DNA from: Phycisphaerales bacterium
Lineage (GTDB): Bacteria > Planctomycetota > Phycisphaerae > Sedimentisphaerales > Anaerobacaceae
DNA: 64,000 nucleotides
Direction: 5' to 3'
Assembly (NCBI GenBank): GCA_020352515.1
Contig: CP070678.1
Location: 5,133,191 to 5,197,190 of the forward strand
Below the pieces are notes generated by a model that was not told the DNA's origin, searched no databases, and worked only from the letters and a program-made list of their open reading frames with translations. Positions 35,352-48,071 of this stretch are shown here, in pieces. A program made the position numbers and the translations under genes. Each line of letters starts with the position of its first letter. The first letter of the stretch is position 1.

Positions 35352-36452
35352 ATGAAAGTGAGTTTTAACAGAGCCGCCATGGCCGAGGCGTTAGGTTTGC
35401 TGACAGGCGTTGTTCCGAGCCGCACCCCGAAACCGATACTGCGTTGCGTCCAGATTGTGGCCGAGGAGAAGGCGGTTCGGATCAATGCGACGGATTTGGA
35501 GGTTGGCATAAGCTACCTTGTCGCGGAGGTTCAGGTCGAGAGCGAAGGTGAGGTTATCGTTCCTGCGGACCGGCTCTCGGCCATTGTTCGCGAGAGCGTT
35601 GACGAGGTGCTCTTGCTCGAGGCCAGGGACGGCACTTGCGAGATAAGGGGCTCTGACAGCCACTTTACGATATACGGGCAGGAGCCGGGGCAGTATCCGC
35701 CGGTGCCGGTATTTGACGGAAAGGCCGACCTGGAGATCGGGCTCAACGTTCTCCAGGGCGGTATCGAGCAATGCCTTTTTGCGACGGCCAGGGAGAGCAG
35801 CCGGTATGCTATAAACGGCGTGCTGTGGGAGATTCAGGACAAAAAGCTGATGCTTGTCGCCACGGATGGCAGGCGCCTGGCCCGATGCAGGGTGACCCTC
35901 GGCTCGGCGCCGGAGAAGGCGATTGCGAATATGATAGTGCCGGCCAAGACGATGGGGCTGCTTGACAAGTTAGGCGGCAACGAAAAGGACTCCGTGGCGG
36001 TGAAGCTGCTCGACAATCAGATTGTGATAAGCTGCGCTAATGTGGTTATAAGCTCGAACCTTGTGGAGGGCAATTTCCCGAAATACGAGGACATAATTCC
36101 GACGGACTATGATAAGAAGCTTCGGCTCCCGACGGAGGCGACACTAAGCGCCGTGCGCCGTTCGGCCCTTCTGACGAGCGAGGAATCGAGGGGCATAAAG
36201 CTGTCGATAGGCCAGAAGAAGCTGGTGTTTTCATGCAGGTCGCCCGAGGCGGGTGACGCACAGATCGAGATGGTGATCGATTACAGGGGCGAGCCGATTG
36301 ATATCGGCTTCAATCCGCAGTTTTTGATGGACGTTCTGCGGGTCGTCAGGACGCCGGAGTTCGACTTCGAGCTTGGCCAGCCGGACAGGCCGGGGCTCAT
36401 CAAGAGCGGCACGACTTTTCTTTACGTGCTGATGCCAATCAACCTTGGTTAG
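35352..36452 (+). CDS. dnaN: DNA polymerase III beta subunit (sliding clamp)
   Basis: 366 residues, normal for the clamp. The three-domain pattern is visible: KVSFNRAAMAEALGLLTGVV, PTPILRC-like TPKPILRCVQ, the central ATDGRRLARCR motif, and the C-terminal LMPINLG, matching the family's MPMRL-type terminus. It encircles DNA and tethers polymerase and repair proteins. GAGG lies 6 bases before the ATG. It leads the dnaN-DciA-like-gyrB run; dnaA and recF are not in the window. Confidence 0.96.
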   Translation: MKVSFNRAAMAEALGLLTGVVPSRTPKPILRCVQIVAEEKAVRINATDLEVGISYLVAEVQVESEGEVIVPADRLSAIVRESVDEVLLLEARDGTCEIRGSDSHFTIYGQEPGQYPPVPVFDGKADLEIGLNVLQGGIEQCLFATARESSRYAINGVLWEIQDKKLMLVATDGRRLARCRVTLGSAPEKAIANMIVPAKTMGLLDKLGGNEKDSVAVKLLDNQIVISCANVVISSNLVEGNFPKYEDIIPTDYDKKLRLPTEATLSAVRRSALLTSEESRGIKLSIGQKKLVFSCRSPEAGDAQIEMVIDYRGEPIDIGFNPQFLMDVLRVVRTPEFDFELGQPDRPGLIKSGTTFLYVLMPINLG

Positions 36453-36496
36453 CAGGGCTCTTGAAGGACCTTCGTTTTTGAAAGGTGTTGAATCGA

Positions 36497-36841
36497 ATGG
36501 GCTCAGGCGGACAAATGGATACCGGCTTTGAGCATCGGACGCGAGGCCGTTATAAAGCGGCCGTGAGCTTGGGACAGGTTGTCAGTCAGCTTATGGCCGA
36601 GCAGATTTCGCCGCGGCAGGCAAGGCTTTGCGAAGTGGCCGACCTCTGGGGCCGCCTTCTGCCGAGCTCACTGCACGAACACTGCCGGATTGTCGATATT
36701 TCGCGCGGCCTGCTCAAGGTTGAGGTCGACAGCCCTTCGTACCTGTACGAGCTGCAATTATGCAGCGAGGAGCTTCTCGAAGAGCTGCAGCGTCAGTGTC
36801 CCGGCGCCCGCGTCAAGCGGATCAAATTCGTTGTCGCCTGA
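36497..36841 (+). CDS. DUF721/DciA-like protein
   Basis: A 114-residue protein with the DUF721 profile: RYKAAVSLGQVVSQLMAEQI, then a W in ADLWGRLLPSSLHEHC, then a KH-like part IVDISRGLLKVEVDSPSYLY and ELQRQCPGARVKRIKF. DciA helps load the replicative helicase in bacteria lacking DnaC; its usual place is between the dnaN/recF and gyrB genes, as here. GTG 36485, ATG 36497 and ATG 36515 are all possible starts; 36497 is chosen for its distance to AAAGG. Confidence 0.75.
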   Translation: MGSGGQMDTGFEHRTRGRYKAAVSLGQVVSQLMAEQISPRQARLCEVADLWGRLLPSSLHEHCRIVDISRGLLKVEVDSPSYLYELQLCSEELLEELQRQCPGARVKRIKFVVA

Positions 36842-36875
36842 ACCCCACCAGGAACATCACGCGGCAGGGGCGTGA

Positions 36876-41170
<4,295 letters not shown>

Positions 41171-41344
41171 TGTCGGCTCCTTTACCTCAAGAGGTTTGGA
41201 ATTTGTGCATTGAAAGATACCGCTGAATTGCCCTAAAAGCAAGCGCGAGCGGCAGCCGTCGTCGGCTCGCATGCAGGAGGCCATCAGTTGAGCACGGGGG
41301 CCGGCGCCGATACCGGAAGCGCCACTTACACACAACCAGTGAAG

Positions 41345-44300
41345 CTAAAAATCCAGCGACGGTACCGATCGCTTTCTCCGGGCCTTCTCCAGCTCTTCAA
41401 TGCGAAGGCAGAGGTCCTCGTGCTTCTGCGTGGAAAGATCCAACTGCAGCTTGAGAAGCAGTAGTTGCTGTTGGCCCAGTGTGACAGCTTGGCGATCCGT
41501 TCGGACCAGCAGGTCTCGAAGGTCTCTTTCCTCTTTTACCGATTGCTCCAATTCGGCGCGTAGCTCCGTTAGTTGTTGTTTGCGGGCGTCGGAGGCCTGC
41601 TCGGATATCAATTCGTCCACGGCTTTTGCGAGATTGGCCCTGGCCTGATCGAGGCGCGCCACGAGAGAATCCAGCAGGTCGGCCTTGCGGCGGTGCTCGG
41701 GGTGGTCCTTGGAGTAGGTCTGGGAGAGCGTAAGTAGCTCGACCCGCAGTTGCGCGATTCTCTCGGAGAGGGCCTTTACGGTGGGGTCGTCATTTATGTA
41801 CTGCTGTCTCATTGCGAGCAGTTGTCCGGGGCCGACGGGCTCTTGGGCCTTCTCGAACAGGGCGATCTTGATCTGGAGTCGGATTCTTCGGGACTCTGCT
41901 TCGGTGAGCTTCTTGAGCAAGCGGCCAACTTCCTTCAAAGCGCCTTCTTCACGCTCGCGCAGGACCGTGGACCCGGAGCCCTCGACCATACCTGCGATTC
42001 GGCTGCGGAGGGTTTCCATTTCGCGGGCGAGCATGTCACGTTCGGCTTTCAGGGTCTCCAACTGGAGGGTATTGGCTGCGTCGTCCTTTTCCCTCTTGAC
42101 CGCCGACTTTGGCGCGTCTTTGGCGGCGGCCGGGCGGGCGCCTCGCGCGTAGAAACCGCGGCAAATGATGCGCAGCTCGCCGTCACCCGGGCTGGTTTTT
42201 ATGAGCACATCATCCGTGAATCTCGATCGGCCTTCCGCGGGGGGCGGAGTGATTCCCAGCCGCATCTTGTAGCCGTTGGCGATCTTTTGGGAGGCCTGCA
42301 CTTTGACAAAGTCGTTGCTCGATGAAATGGATTCCACGGTGAAATCTTCACCATAGTTGTTGAGAAGCCACAGGTCCCTGCTCACAGTCTTTCCCGGCTC
42401 GGCGTCCCAGATGATAATCACGGGCGGATTGATCTTGAACTCCGGGAGCACGTCGAAGCGGATTGAAACCCGCTTGCATTGCGGATGACTGAGGCTGATT
42501 TCGATGACGCCGTTCATACCTCTCTGAAGCTTACTCGGATCGATATCTGGCTTCAGGACAAATTCGGTCGCCCGGCGCGAAGCGTCTATTTCGGCGGCTA
42601 TCGAATTGCCGGTGGCCTCGAACGCCGTGATCGAGAACGGCTTGCCGTCCAGGCTGCTGATTTTAAGCTCCGGAAACTCCGCTTTATTGTTCTTCAGGAG
42701 GATGCTTGCCCTCTTGGGCTCGCAGACGATTCTCGGGACGATTCTGGCGCTTACGGTTAGGGCGACTTTGGGGTTTGCCTTGTCGTTGGTGTACACATAA
42801 AGGCGCTTCGTGGAGACGCCGGCGGCAGAGCCGGCCCCGTATGTGACCTTGAGACTGCCGCCTTCACCGGGCGGATACTCCTTTTTCTCCAGCGCCGCCA
42901 CGGTGCAGGCGCAGGCGGCGGCTACCTTGGTGATTTTCAGGGTGCCGGCGCCTTCGTTGGTGAACTTGAATTCGACGGTGTTGGAGCTTCCCGGCGCAAC
43001 CTCTCCGAAGTCGTGACTGAGTTTTTCGAATCTGATTCGCGGAGCGGCGGTGACGCCGTCCTCCGGGGTCCCACCCGGTCCGGCGCCGCTGCGGCTTGCG
43101 ATTTGTTCGATCTCGGCGATGAGCTCATCCGCCGGTTCCACGTGTTCGGCCCAGCCCGTGCGTTCATACGGCACGTCCAGGGCGCGTACGAGTTCTTCCA
43201 GTTCGGCGAATTTGTGTTCAGGTGCTACGACAAGCAACTGGTTCAGGCCGGCAAGGGCGGTTATTTGGATCAGACTCTCGGTGCCGGCGGCTTCGGCCGT
43301 TTCCGAGGTCCCCTCACGGGCGTCTGCAATTACCGGAGCCAGGCATGTCAGGGTTTGCGCAAGCTCCCCGGCATCGGCATGTTCCAGTCTATAAATCCTG
43401 TAGAGCGTTTTGACAGGGCCTGCAGGTTTGTACGATGATTTTCCACTGTCGGCCGGGACATCAAGTGCCTCAATCAAGGCCTCCAGCTTCTGCAAATCAG
43501 CCGCTGTCCCCTGAACGATCAGCCTGTTGGTGCGCCCGTCGGGGACTATGGTGACTTTTCCGCCGAGAGATCCTTGCCCAGGCGCATCCTTGTAGAGGGC
43601 GTCAAGCAGGCGCGACAGGCTCTGCGCCAGCGTGCCACAATCGGCGTGCTTGAGTTCGAAGATGCGGGAGACCTTCGTGCCTGGGCGCACATCGACTTCT
43701 GCAACGAAGGCCTTTGCCATTTCGATGGCCTCAGGACTTCCATAGACCCTTAGCTGGCCTTCTACCTCCATTACGGCCGCTATGGGAGTATCCTTGGGAA
43801 GTCGGCCGACCCACCGCCTCAGCGATTCTCTGAGCTGAGTGCGGCTGATGTATTTGGGTTCGAAGGCATGGCTCAGCATAGAGTCGCCTTGAGCAGTGTC
43901 CCTCACAGCGGCGGGCATTGGGAGATGAATCGCCTTTGCCCCGGGTGCTTCTCCTAGGAATATGGCCAGTCTCTCCTGGAGAGCGGCGGGGGATTCGAGA
44001 TAGATGTTCTCGATGAGCCAGCGGCCTGCTTCTTTGACAAGGAAAAAGACCAAATGGCCTTCTCTCTCATGGTCTCCCTTGAGAAATGTGCTGACAACCA
44101 TGGCGTTGGCGCCATCGGCACGAGCCTGCTGTACATCTAATCTACGGCCCGCGAGCAAACCGGGCAACTTTCCGACCTGCCTGGCCACCGAGTCCGAAGG
44201 TTTTGCCAGAGCGGCCGCCTCGGTATTCCGCCCTTTAAGAGCCAGCTCCACAAAAGACTTAACCACCCTTATCGGTTCGTCCGGCGGCTCACCGGTAGTG

Positions 44301-46093
44301 GCGATATCAGTTTTAGTGTCCGTGGTGGAGATTATCGAGGGCGTTATTACGAGGACCACCCTTCTGTCGGTTTCCTTGAGACTTTCTCCGGCCGCGATGA
44401 TGACAGGCTGGGCATCATTGACTATAACTTCGGAGACAAGGGTATTGGTCGTCCTTAGCGGGATTTGAATTTTACGGCCCTTGCTGTCGCGGCGCGTTTT
44501 GACGGCGGGTTGCGACCGGGTGAAGTCGATATCCAGTTTGATGCGACTGCTTTGCAGAATCTTTCCCGTCACCTTGCTTTGCAGAATCTTTCCCGTCAGC
44601 TTCAACTTGATGCCGCCCAACAGGGTCTTGGTGATGGGTGTTGGCTCTTGCCCGGGTTGATCGGGCTCCAGGTACCCGGTAATGCAGACGGTCTGCGACT
44701 CGACGCTGATAGTCGCCTCCTCGCCGTCGAGTATCAGAACCTGCGGCTCCGCCAGTAGTTTAGACGCGCCGGATTCCGTTTGAGCCAGCTTTGCGAGGCG
44801 GTCGGCGTACTTCTTTCCGGTGTGGACGGAGACCGGCGTTCGGTCCTCGGCCGGCTCTTGATCCGGGGCAACCTGCACCTCTGCAGAAACCTCATAGATC
44901 CTGCAGTCGAAGAGTATTTGGGGCCTGGTATCTTCCGCGTGCAGTGATGATTCGGCCGAATCGCTGTAGGAGACCACACGCCTGGGGTTTGACTCTGCGT
45001 TGTCGGCCGAGTCCTCACGCGCAATGGGCGCGTTTTCGCCGGGAGCATCGGCCCGGCGGCTGGTCAGGGCCAGCGTTGTCGGCACGGCGACTGCGGCGAG
45101 CAGCACGACCGAAACAAGTGCCACGATTCCCGGGCGCCTGTAGAATTTCCGGCCGGGATTCATGATGGTCTTGATGCGGTCCTCGATGTTCCTCGCCGGG
45201 CCCGCGATGGCGAGAGAAGGAACTGGTCGGCTCGACCTGCGCTCGGCAATCAACGTGTCTACAATTGCGCTGCCGTAGTCCTTCGGGAGCGCTTCAAGCC
45301 GGGCAATCGCCATCTCATCGCAACATTTCTCACGCTCCTGCCGGAGTTTCTTGTTCGCCCACCAGACTAACGGATGGAACCAGAAGATCGCCTGGGCGAT
45401 TATTTGCATCAGGTTGATCGACGCATCCAGGCGCAGGACGTGGCTCAATTCGTGCATCAGGACGCTGCGGCGGTGCTTGGGGTTGTTAATCTGCGCAAAA
45501 TTGGCGGGCAGGTAGACTGCGCCTCGCGGCAGACCCCAGACAAATGGCTGGCCTATACCGTCAACGAGCCAGACGGCAGGAGCATTCTTGATGTCGAGCG
45601 CGGCGAAGAGATTATCTACATCGCCCCGGAGCCTGGCGGGCGGGCATTTCCTTTCGCGGCCGAGCCAGCGATTCGTCCGAAGGGCCTTGACCAGCGCCAC
45701 AATTAGAAGAACCGATAGTCCTGCAAGCCAGCCGACAGCGAGCCACTGGCCCGCGGTAACTTGGGCAAGCCCATCGATGATGGACGGCTCACGCACGGCG
45801 GCAGGCAGGGCAAACATCGCTTCATTCTGAACCGCGTCAAAGTTGACGGTGGGCATTCGCAACGAGATCGCCGGCGGCGGCGGTGTCTTTTCCCGGGGCA
45901 GAATGGCCAGAGGTATGGTCAGCAGGGGCGGCACAAGGCATTTTGCCAGAACGATCAGCCAGAGCAGATAGCGAACGTGTGCGCTCTTGTTCCTGAGCAG
46001 CGCCGAGACAATCGCAACGACCAGAACAAGCACCGCTATGTGCCAGCTTTGGCTCAGGAGATACTTGGTGATTTGAGTTAGTCCGGTTTCCAT
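41345..46093 (-). CDS. M56 (BlaR1/MecR1-type) metalloprotease fused to secretin-like, DUF1573-like and Wzz/GumC-like regions
   Basis: 1582 residues. Residues 1-310 are an M56 peptidase with three N-terminal membrane segments, the zinc motif HELSH (about 214-218) and the third ligand region EREKCCDEMA (about 254-263); a fourth segment is at 320-341. Instead of a penicillin-binding sensor, the outer part has: a secretin-like stretch (388-584, LLAEPQVLILDGEEATI, VVLVITPSI); an NTF2-like domain (604-718); two secretin short-domain repeats (784-981); a DUF1573/Ig pair (1018-1208, LSHDFGEVAPGSSNTVEFKF); and a long coiled coil (1328-1582) with YINDDPTVKALSERIAQL, as in GumC/Wzz-type chain-length proteins. 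It follows blaI by 26 bp. The ligand is unknown. Confidence 0.85.
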   Translation of the reverse strand: METGLTQITKYLLSQSWHIAVLVLVVAIVSALLRNKSAHVRYLLWLIVLAKCLVPPLLTIPLAILPREKTPPPPAISLRMPTVNFDAVQNEAMFALPAAVREPSIIDGLAQVTAGQWLAVGWLAGLSVLLIVALVKALRTNRWLGRERKCPPARLRGDVDNLFAALDIKNAPAVWLVDGIGQPFVWGLPRGAVYLPANFAQINNPKHRRSVLMHELSHVLRLDASINLMQIIAQAIFWFHPLVWWANKKLRQEREKCCDEMAIARLEALPKDYGSAIVDTLIAERRSSRPVPSLAIAGPARNIEDRIKTIMNPGRKFYRRPGIVALVSVVLLAAVAVPTTLALTSRRADAPGENAPIAREDSADNAESNPRRVVSYSDSAESSLHAEDTRPQILFDCRIYEVSAEVQVAPDQEPAEDRTPVSVHTGKKYADRLAKLAQTESGASKLLAEPQVLILDGEEATISVESQTVCITGYLEPDQPGQEPTPITKTLLGGIKLKLTGKILQSKVTGKILQSSRIKLDIDFTRSQPAVKTRRDSKGRKIQIPLRTTNTLVSEVIVNDAQPVIIAAGESLKETDRRVVLVITPSIISTTDTKTDIATTGEPPDEPIRVVKSFVELALKGRNTEAAALAKPSDSVARQVGKLPGLLAGRRLDVQQARADGANAMVVSTFLKGDHEREGHLVFFLVKEAGRWLIENIYLESPAALQERLAIFLGEAPGAKAIHLPMPAAVRDTAQGDSMLSHAFEPKYISRTQLRESLRRWVGRLPKDTPIAAVMEVEGQLRVYGSPEAIEMAKAFVAEVDVRPGTKVSRIFELKHADCGTLAQSLSRLLDALYKDAPGQGSLGGKVTIVPDGRTNRLIVQGTAADLQKLEALIEALDVPADSGKSSYKPAGPVKTLYRIYRLEHADAGELAQTLTCLAPVIADAREGTSETAEAAGTESLIQITALAGLNQLLVVAPEHKFAELEELVRALDVPYERTGWAEHVEPADELIAEIEQIASRSGAGPGGTPEDGVTAAPRIRFEKLSHDFGEVAPGSSNTVEFKFTNEGAGTLKITKVAAACACTVAALEKKEYPPGEGGSLKVTYGAGSAAGVSTKRLYVYTNDKANPKVALTVSARIVPRIVCEPKRASILLKNNKAEFPELKISSLDGKPFSITAFEATGNSIAAEIDASRRATEFVLKPDIDPSKLQRGMNGVIEISLSHPQCKRVSIRFDVLPEFKINPPVIIIWDAEPGKTVSRDLWLLNNYGEDFTVESISSSNDFVKVQASQKIANGYKMRLGITPPPAEGRSRFTDDVLIKTSPGDGELRIICRGFYARGARPAAAKDAPKSAVKREKDDAANTLQLETLKAERDMLAREMETLRSRIAGMVEGSGSTVLREREEGALKEVGRLLKKLTEAESRRIRLQIKIALFEKAQEPVGPGQLLAMRQQYINDDPTVKALSERIAQLRVELLTLSQTYSKDHPEHRRKADLLDSLVARLDQARANLAKAVDELISEQASDARKQQLTELRAELEQSVKEERDLRDLLVRTDRQAVTLGQQQLLLLKLQLDLSTQKHEDLCLRIEELEKARRKRSVPSLDF
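44548..44601. repeat. 27-bp tandem duplication inside the M56 chimera
   Basis: Two adjacent 27-base units, identical at 25 positions, encode repeated TGKILQS segments (about residues 498-515). Being in frame, it lengthens the secretin-like region by 9 residues and looks recent. Confidence 0.8.
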
Positions 46094-46119
46094 TTTCCAA
46101 TACTCCGCTTTGTTATGGG

Positions 46120-46509
46120 TTACGGTTGACCAGCTTGTTGCTTCTCGACGAGTTTCTTAAGGCCCTCTATATCGTCTGCGCCGATCCTGCCGTGCTCGGC
46201 AAGGTACTGCATCAGCGGCAGGGGGTCGCCGCCGAAAAGCCGCTCCAGAAAATCGCCGACGGACCTCTTTATCACGTCCTCGCTTTTGACCGCCGCGCAG
46301 AAGACGTGGGCCTTGCCCTTGGAGTAGTGCCGGACGTAGCCCTTCTTCTCCAGTCGGCGCAGGAGCGTCTGGACGGTGGCGTATGTTATATCCCTGCCGG
46401 CCGGCAGCCTGTCGCAGACATCCTGGACGGTCGCCCTGCCGAGCTGCCAGACCAATCGCAGAATCTCGGTTTCGGAGGGACTTACAGGGGGTAAAGTTCG
46501 TTTGGCCAT
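46120..46509 (-). CDS. BlaI/MecI/CopY-family transcriptional repressor
   Basis: 129 residues. An N-terminal winged helix (VSPSETEILRLVWQLGRATV, DITYATVQTLLRRLEKKGYV) binds DNA; the C-terminal helices (LERLFGGDPLPLMQYLAEHG) mediate dimerisation. Family members block transcription until cleaved by a partner M56 protease, which here is encoded immediately downstream. ATG 46509 has AAGGAG 7 bases upstream, preferred over an upstream in-frame start that lies in the operator region. Two palindromic operators cover its own promoter, implying autoregulation. Confidence 0.92.
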   Translation of the reverse strand: MAKRTLPPVSPSETEILRLVWQLGRATVQDVCDRLPAGRDITYATVQTLLRRLEKKGYVRHYSKGKAHVFCAAVKSEDVIKRSVGDFLERLFGGDPLPLMQYLAEHGRIGADDIEGLKKLVEKQQAGQP

Positions 46510-46523
46510 AGCGTTTCTCCTTT

Positions 46524-46533
46524 TACAAATGTA
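46524..46533. promoter_or_regulatory. BlaI-type operator, downstream copy
   Basis: TACAAATGTA, a perfect TACA-N2-TGTA palindrome followed by CAACA. It covers the transcription start region of the blaI promoter. Confidence 0.7.
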
Positions 46534-46541
46534 CAACAAGT

Positions 46542-46571
46542 ATCATATCGTACACTTGTACAACATGTCAA
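46542..46571 (-). promoter_or_regulatory. Promoter of the blaI-M56-S41 unit
   Basis: On the minus strand TTGACA (46571-46566), 18-base spacer, TATGAT (46547-46542). One operator sits inside the spacer and another just past the -10, a layout that lets a repressor dimer exclude polymerase. Confidence 0.75.
46551..46560. promoter_or_regulatory. BlaI-type operator, upstream copy
   Basis: TACACTTGTA, followed by CAACA as in the other copy, 27 bp centre to centre. The pair is a direct repeat of TACANNTGTACAACA. Confidence 0.7.
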
Positions 46572-47049
46572 CAGGAAAAATTAAAATTTTTTGAAAAATT
46601 TTTCACCCCGGATTCTGGGGGCGCCTGCAGGGCTGCCCCGCCGACGCCCGCCCCCGGACTTTTATAAGCGGCAAATGTAGAAGGACCCCCGGTTGGCCCC
46701 ACGCTGTGCCCGCTCGCAAGGACGGACACCTTGCTGAGAAATCCGTCGAAGTCGAGGCCCCCTTTGCCGAACGCATCTAAGGCGGCCTTGTCGGCTCTGA
46801 TCGGGAGCGTTCTCTTGGCAAGGCCGGCCGTGCCCACATAATAGTCGCTGCATCGACACATCCCATTACAAAGAAAGTGCGTCTGAAACAACCGGCCTCC
46901 GGGGACGGGCGATATGCCGGCGCTGCCGCACGAAGCCTGCGGCGGCAGGTCGACTCTCCGTTTGCCGAGCGTGCGCCGAGGATGTGATTGGCGCATAGCC
47001 GGGCTCGTTCAAAAAAAAGACATTTTATTTGTTCGCCCGGAGTTTTTTC
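46572..47049. other. Divergent intergenic DNA between blaI and the TPR lipoprotein gene
   Basis: No supported gene. A minus-strand open frame over 46568-46996 has no motif or ribosome-binding site. There is an A/T-rich run (46575-46600) followed by a CCCC-rich imperfect hairpin, and GC-rich palindromic segments near 46915-46945. Confidence 0.45.
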
Positions 47050-47078
47050 TTGCAAACGCTTTCGCCCTTGGGCAAAAT
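47050..47078 (+). promoter_or_regulatory. Candidate promoter of the TPR lipoprotein gene
   Basis: TTGCAA (47050-47055), 17-base spacer, CAAAAT (47073-47078). The predicted leader is about 75 bases. Confidence 0.5.
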
Positions 47079-47161
47079 GCCACTGTGGGATCGCAGTTTG
47101 TCCGTGGCGACTCGCCTGGCGTTGTGTCGTGAAGTGGGAGTCACCAGAATGGAGGCAAAGA

Positions 47162-47869
47162 ATGACGGGGCTTAGGAAATTTAAGATTCCACTCGCTCTG
47201 GTTTTTCTGATGTTCCTGGTCGTATTTGTCGGCTGCAACGGCGTAAGGACCGATACAGCCGGGGACGGTCAGGATGTGACAGTAGCGCCCGCGCAGCGCA
47301 AGGCGGATTTGCAGGACGAGCTTGACCGCAGGTTTGAGAATCCGGATGCGCATTTCGAGCTTGGGCGATTGTATCACGGCGAGGGACTCTGGGAGCGGGC
47401 CGGCTACCATTACGGGGTCGCCCTGAGCTTCCGTCCGTCCCACCGGCGCGCCCAGGCCGCTATGGTTAAGGTGCTTCTCGACAGCGGCGACGCGTCGGGC
47501 GCGCAAAGCCGCGTGCAGAGCTACATGAAACAGGCCGGCGGTTACACCGATGGCCTGCTGGCGCTCGGCAAGGCCTTTTCGGAACAGCAGCTTGACACGT
47601 ACGCGTTGAGTTGTTTTCAGCAGGCCCTGAGCTTGTCACCCGACTCGGCCGAGGTGAACAAGGAAGTCGGGTACTACTACCTCAGCAGGAAGAATACGGA
47701 CGCGGCCAAGCAATACCTCAGTCGGAGCTTTCAGCTTGACCCCACGCAGGCCGACGTTGCCCTCGAGCTGGGCCGGCTGGGAATCCAGGTAAGAATACCC
47801 AGGCCGCCGGTGGAGGATACCGGCGGGGCCGATGAGGGCGCGGAAGAGCCGGGCGAAGGAGGGCAGTGA
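47162..47869 (+). CDS. TPR-repeat lipoprotein
   Basis: 235 residues. A lipoprotein signal (hydrophobic ALVFLMFLVVFVGC with cysteine at about 26) anchors it. Residues about 55-205 contain at least four tetratricopeptide units (AHFELGRLYHGEGLWERAGY, LALGKAFSEQQLDTYALSCF, EVGYYYLSRKNTDAAKQYLS), usually protein-protein scaffolds; the last 25 residues are Gly/Glu-rich. GGAGG lies 8 bases before the ATG. Monocistronic, bounded by a promoter and an intrinsic terminator. Function unknown; assembly or secretion scaffolding is possible. Confidence 0.85.
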   Translation: MTGLRKFKIPLALVFLMFLVVFVGCNGVRTDTAGDGQDVTVAPAQRKADLQDELDRRFENPDAHFELGRLYHGEGLWERAGYHYGVALSFRPSHRRAQAAMVKVLLDSGDASGAQSRVQSYMKQAGGYTDGLLALGKAFSEQQLDTYALSCFQQALSLSPDSAEVNKEVGYYYLSRKNTDAAKQYLSRSFQLDPTQADVALELGRLGIQVRIPRPPVEDTGGADEGAEEPGEGGQ

Positions 47870-47926
47870 ACCGTGTAAGTCATTCGGCATGTTGCAGTGC
47901 CATATCCGAGTTTGTCTTTTTCATTG

Positions 47927-47965
47927 CCCCGTAGCGAAAGGATGCGCTGCGGGGTATTTTGATTT
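47927..47965 (+). terminator. Intrinsic terminator after the TPR lipoprotein gene
   Basis: CCCCGTAGCG (47927-47936) pairs with CGCTGCGGGG (47945-47954), one G-U pair, followed by TATTTTGATTT. Confidence 0.8.
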
Positions 47966-48071
47966 GAAACTCTGCCGTGGGCGCTTGCGGACCTTCGAAA
48001 GCAGCGCAGTGTTGTCAACCGGCGCTCGTCTGCGTCCCGGCATCATTTAAGGCAGGTACGGGTTCAGAACG

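Noticed and set aside
47070..47115. Possible cobalamin riboswitch (GCCACTGTG)
   Set aside because: Only one short motif matches; the preceding conserved elements and the downstream B12-box pattern are missing.
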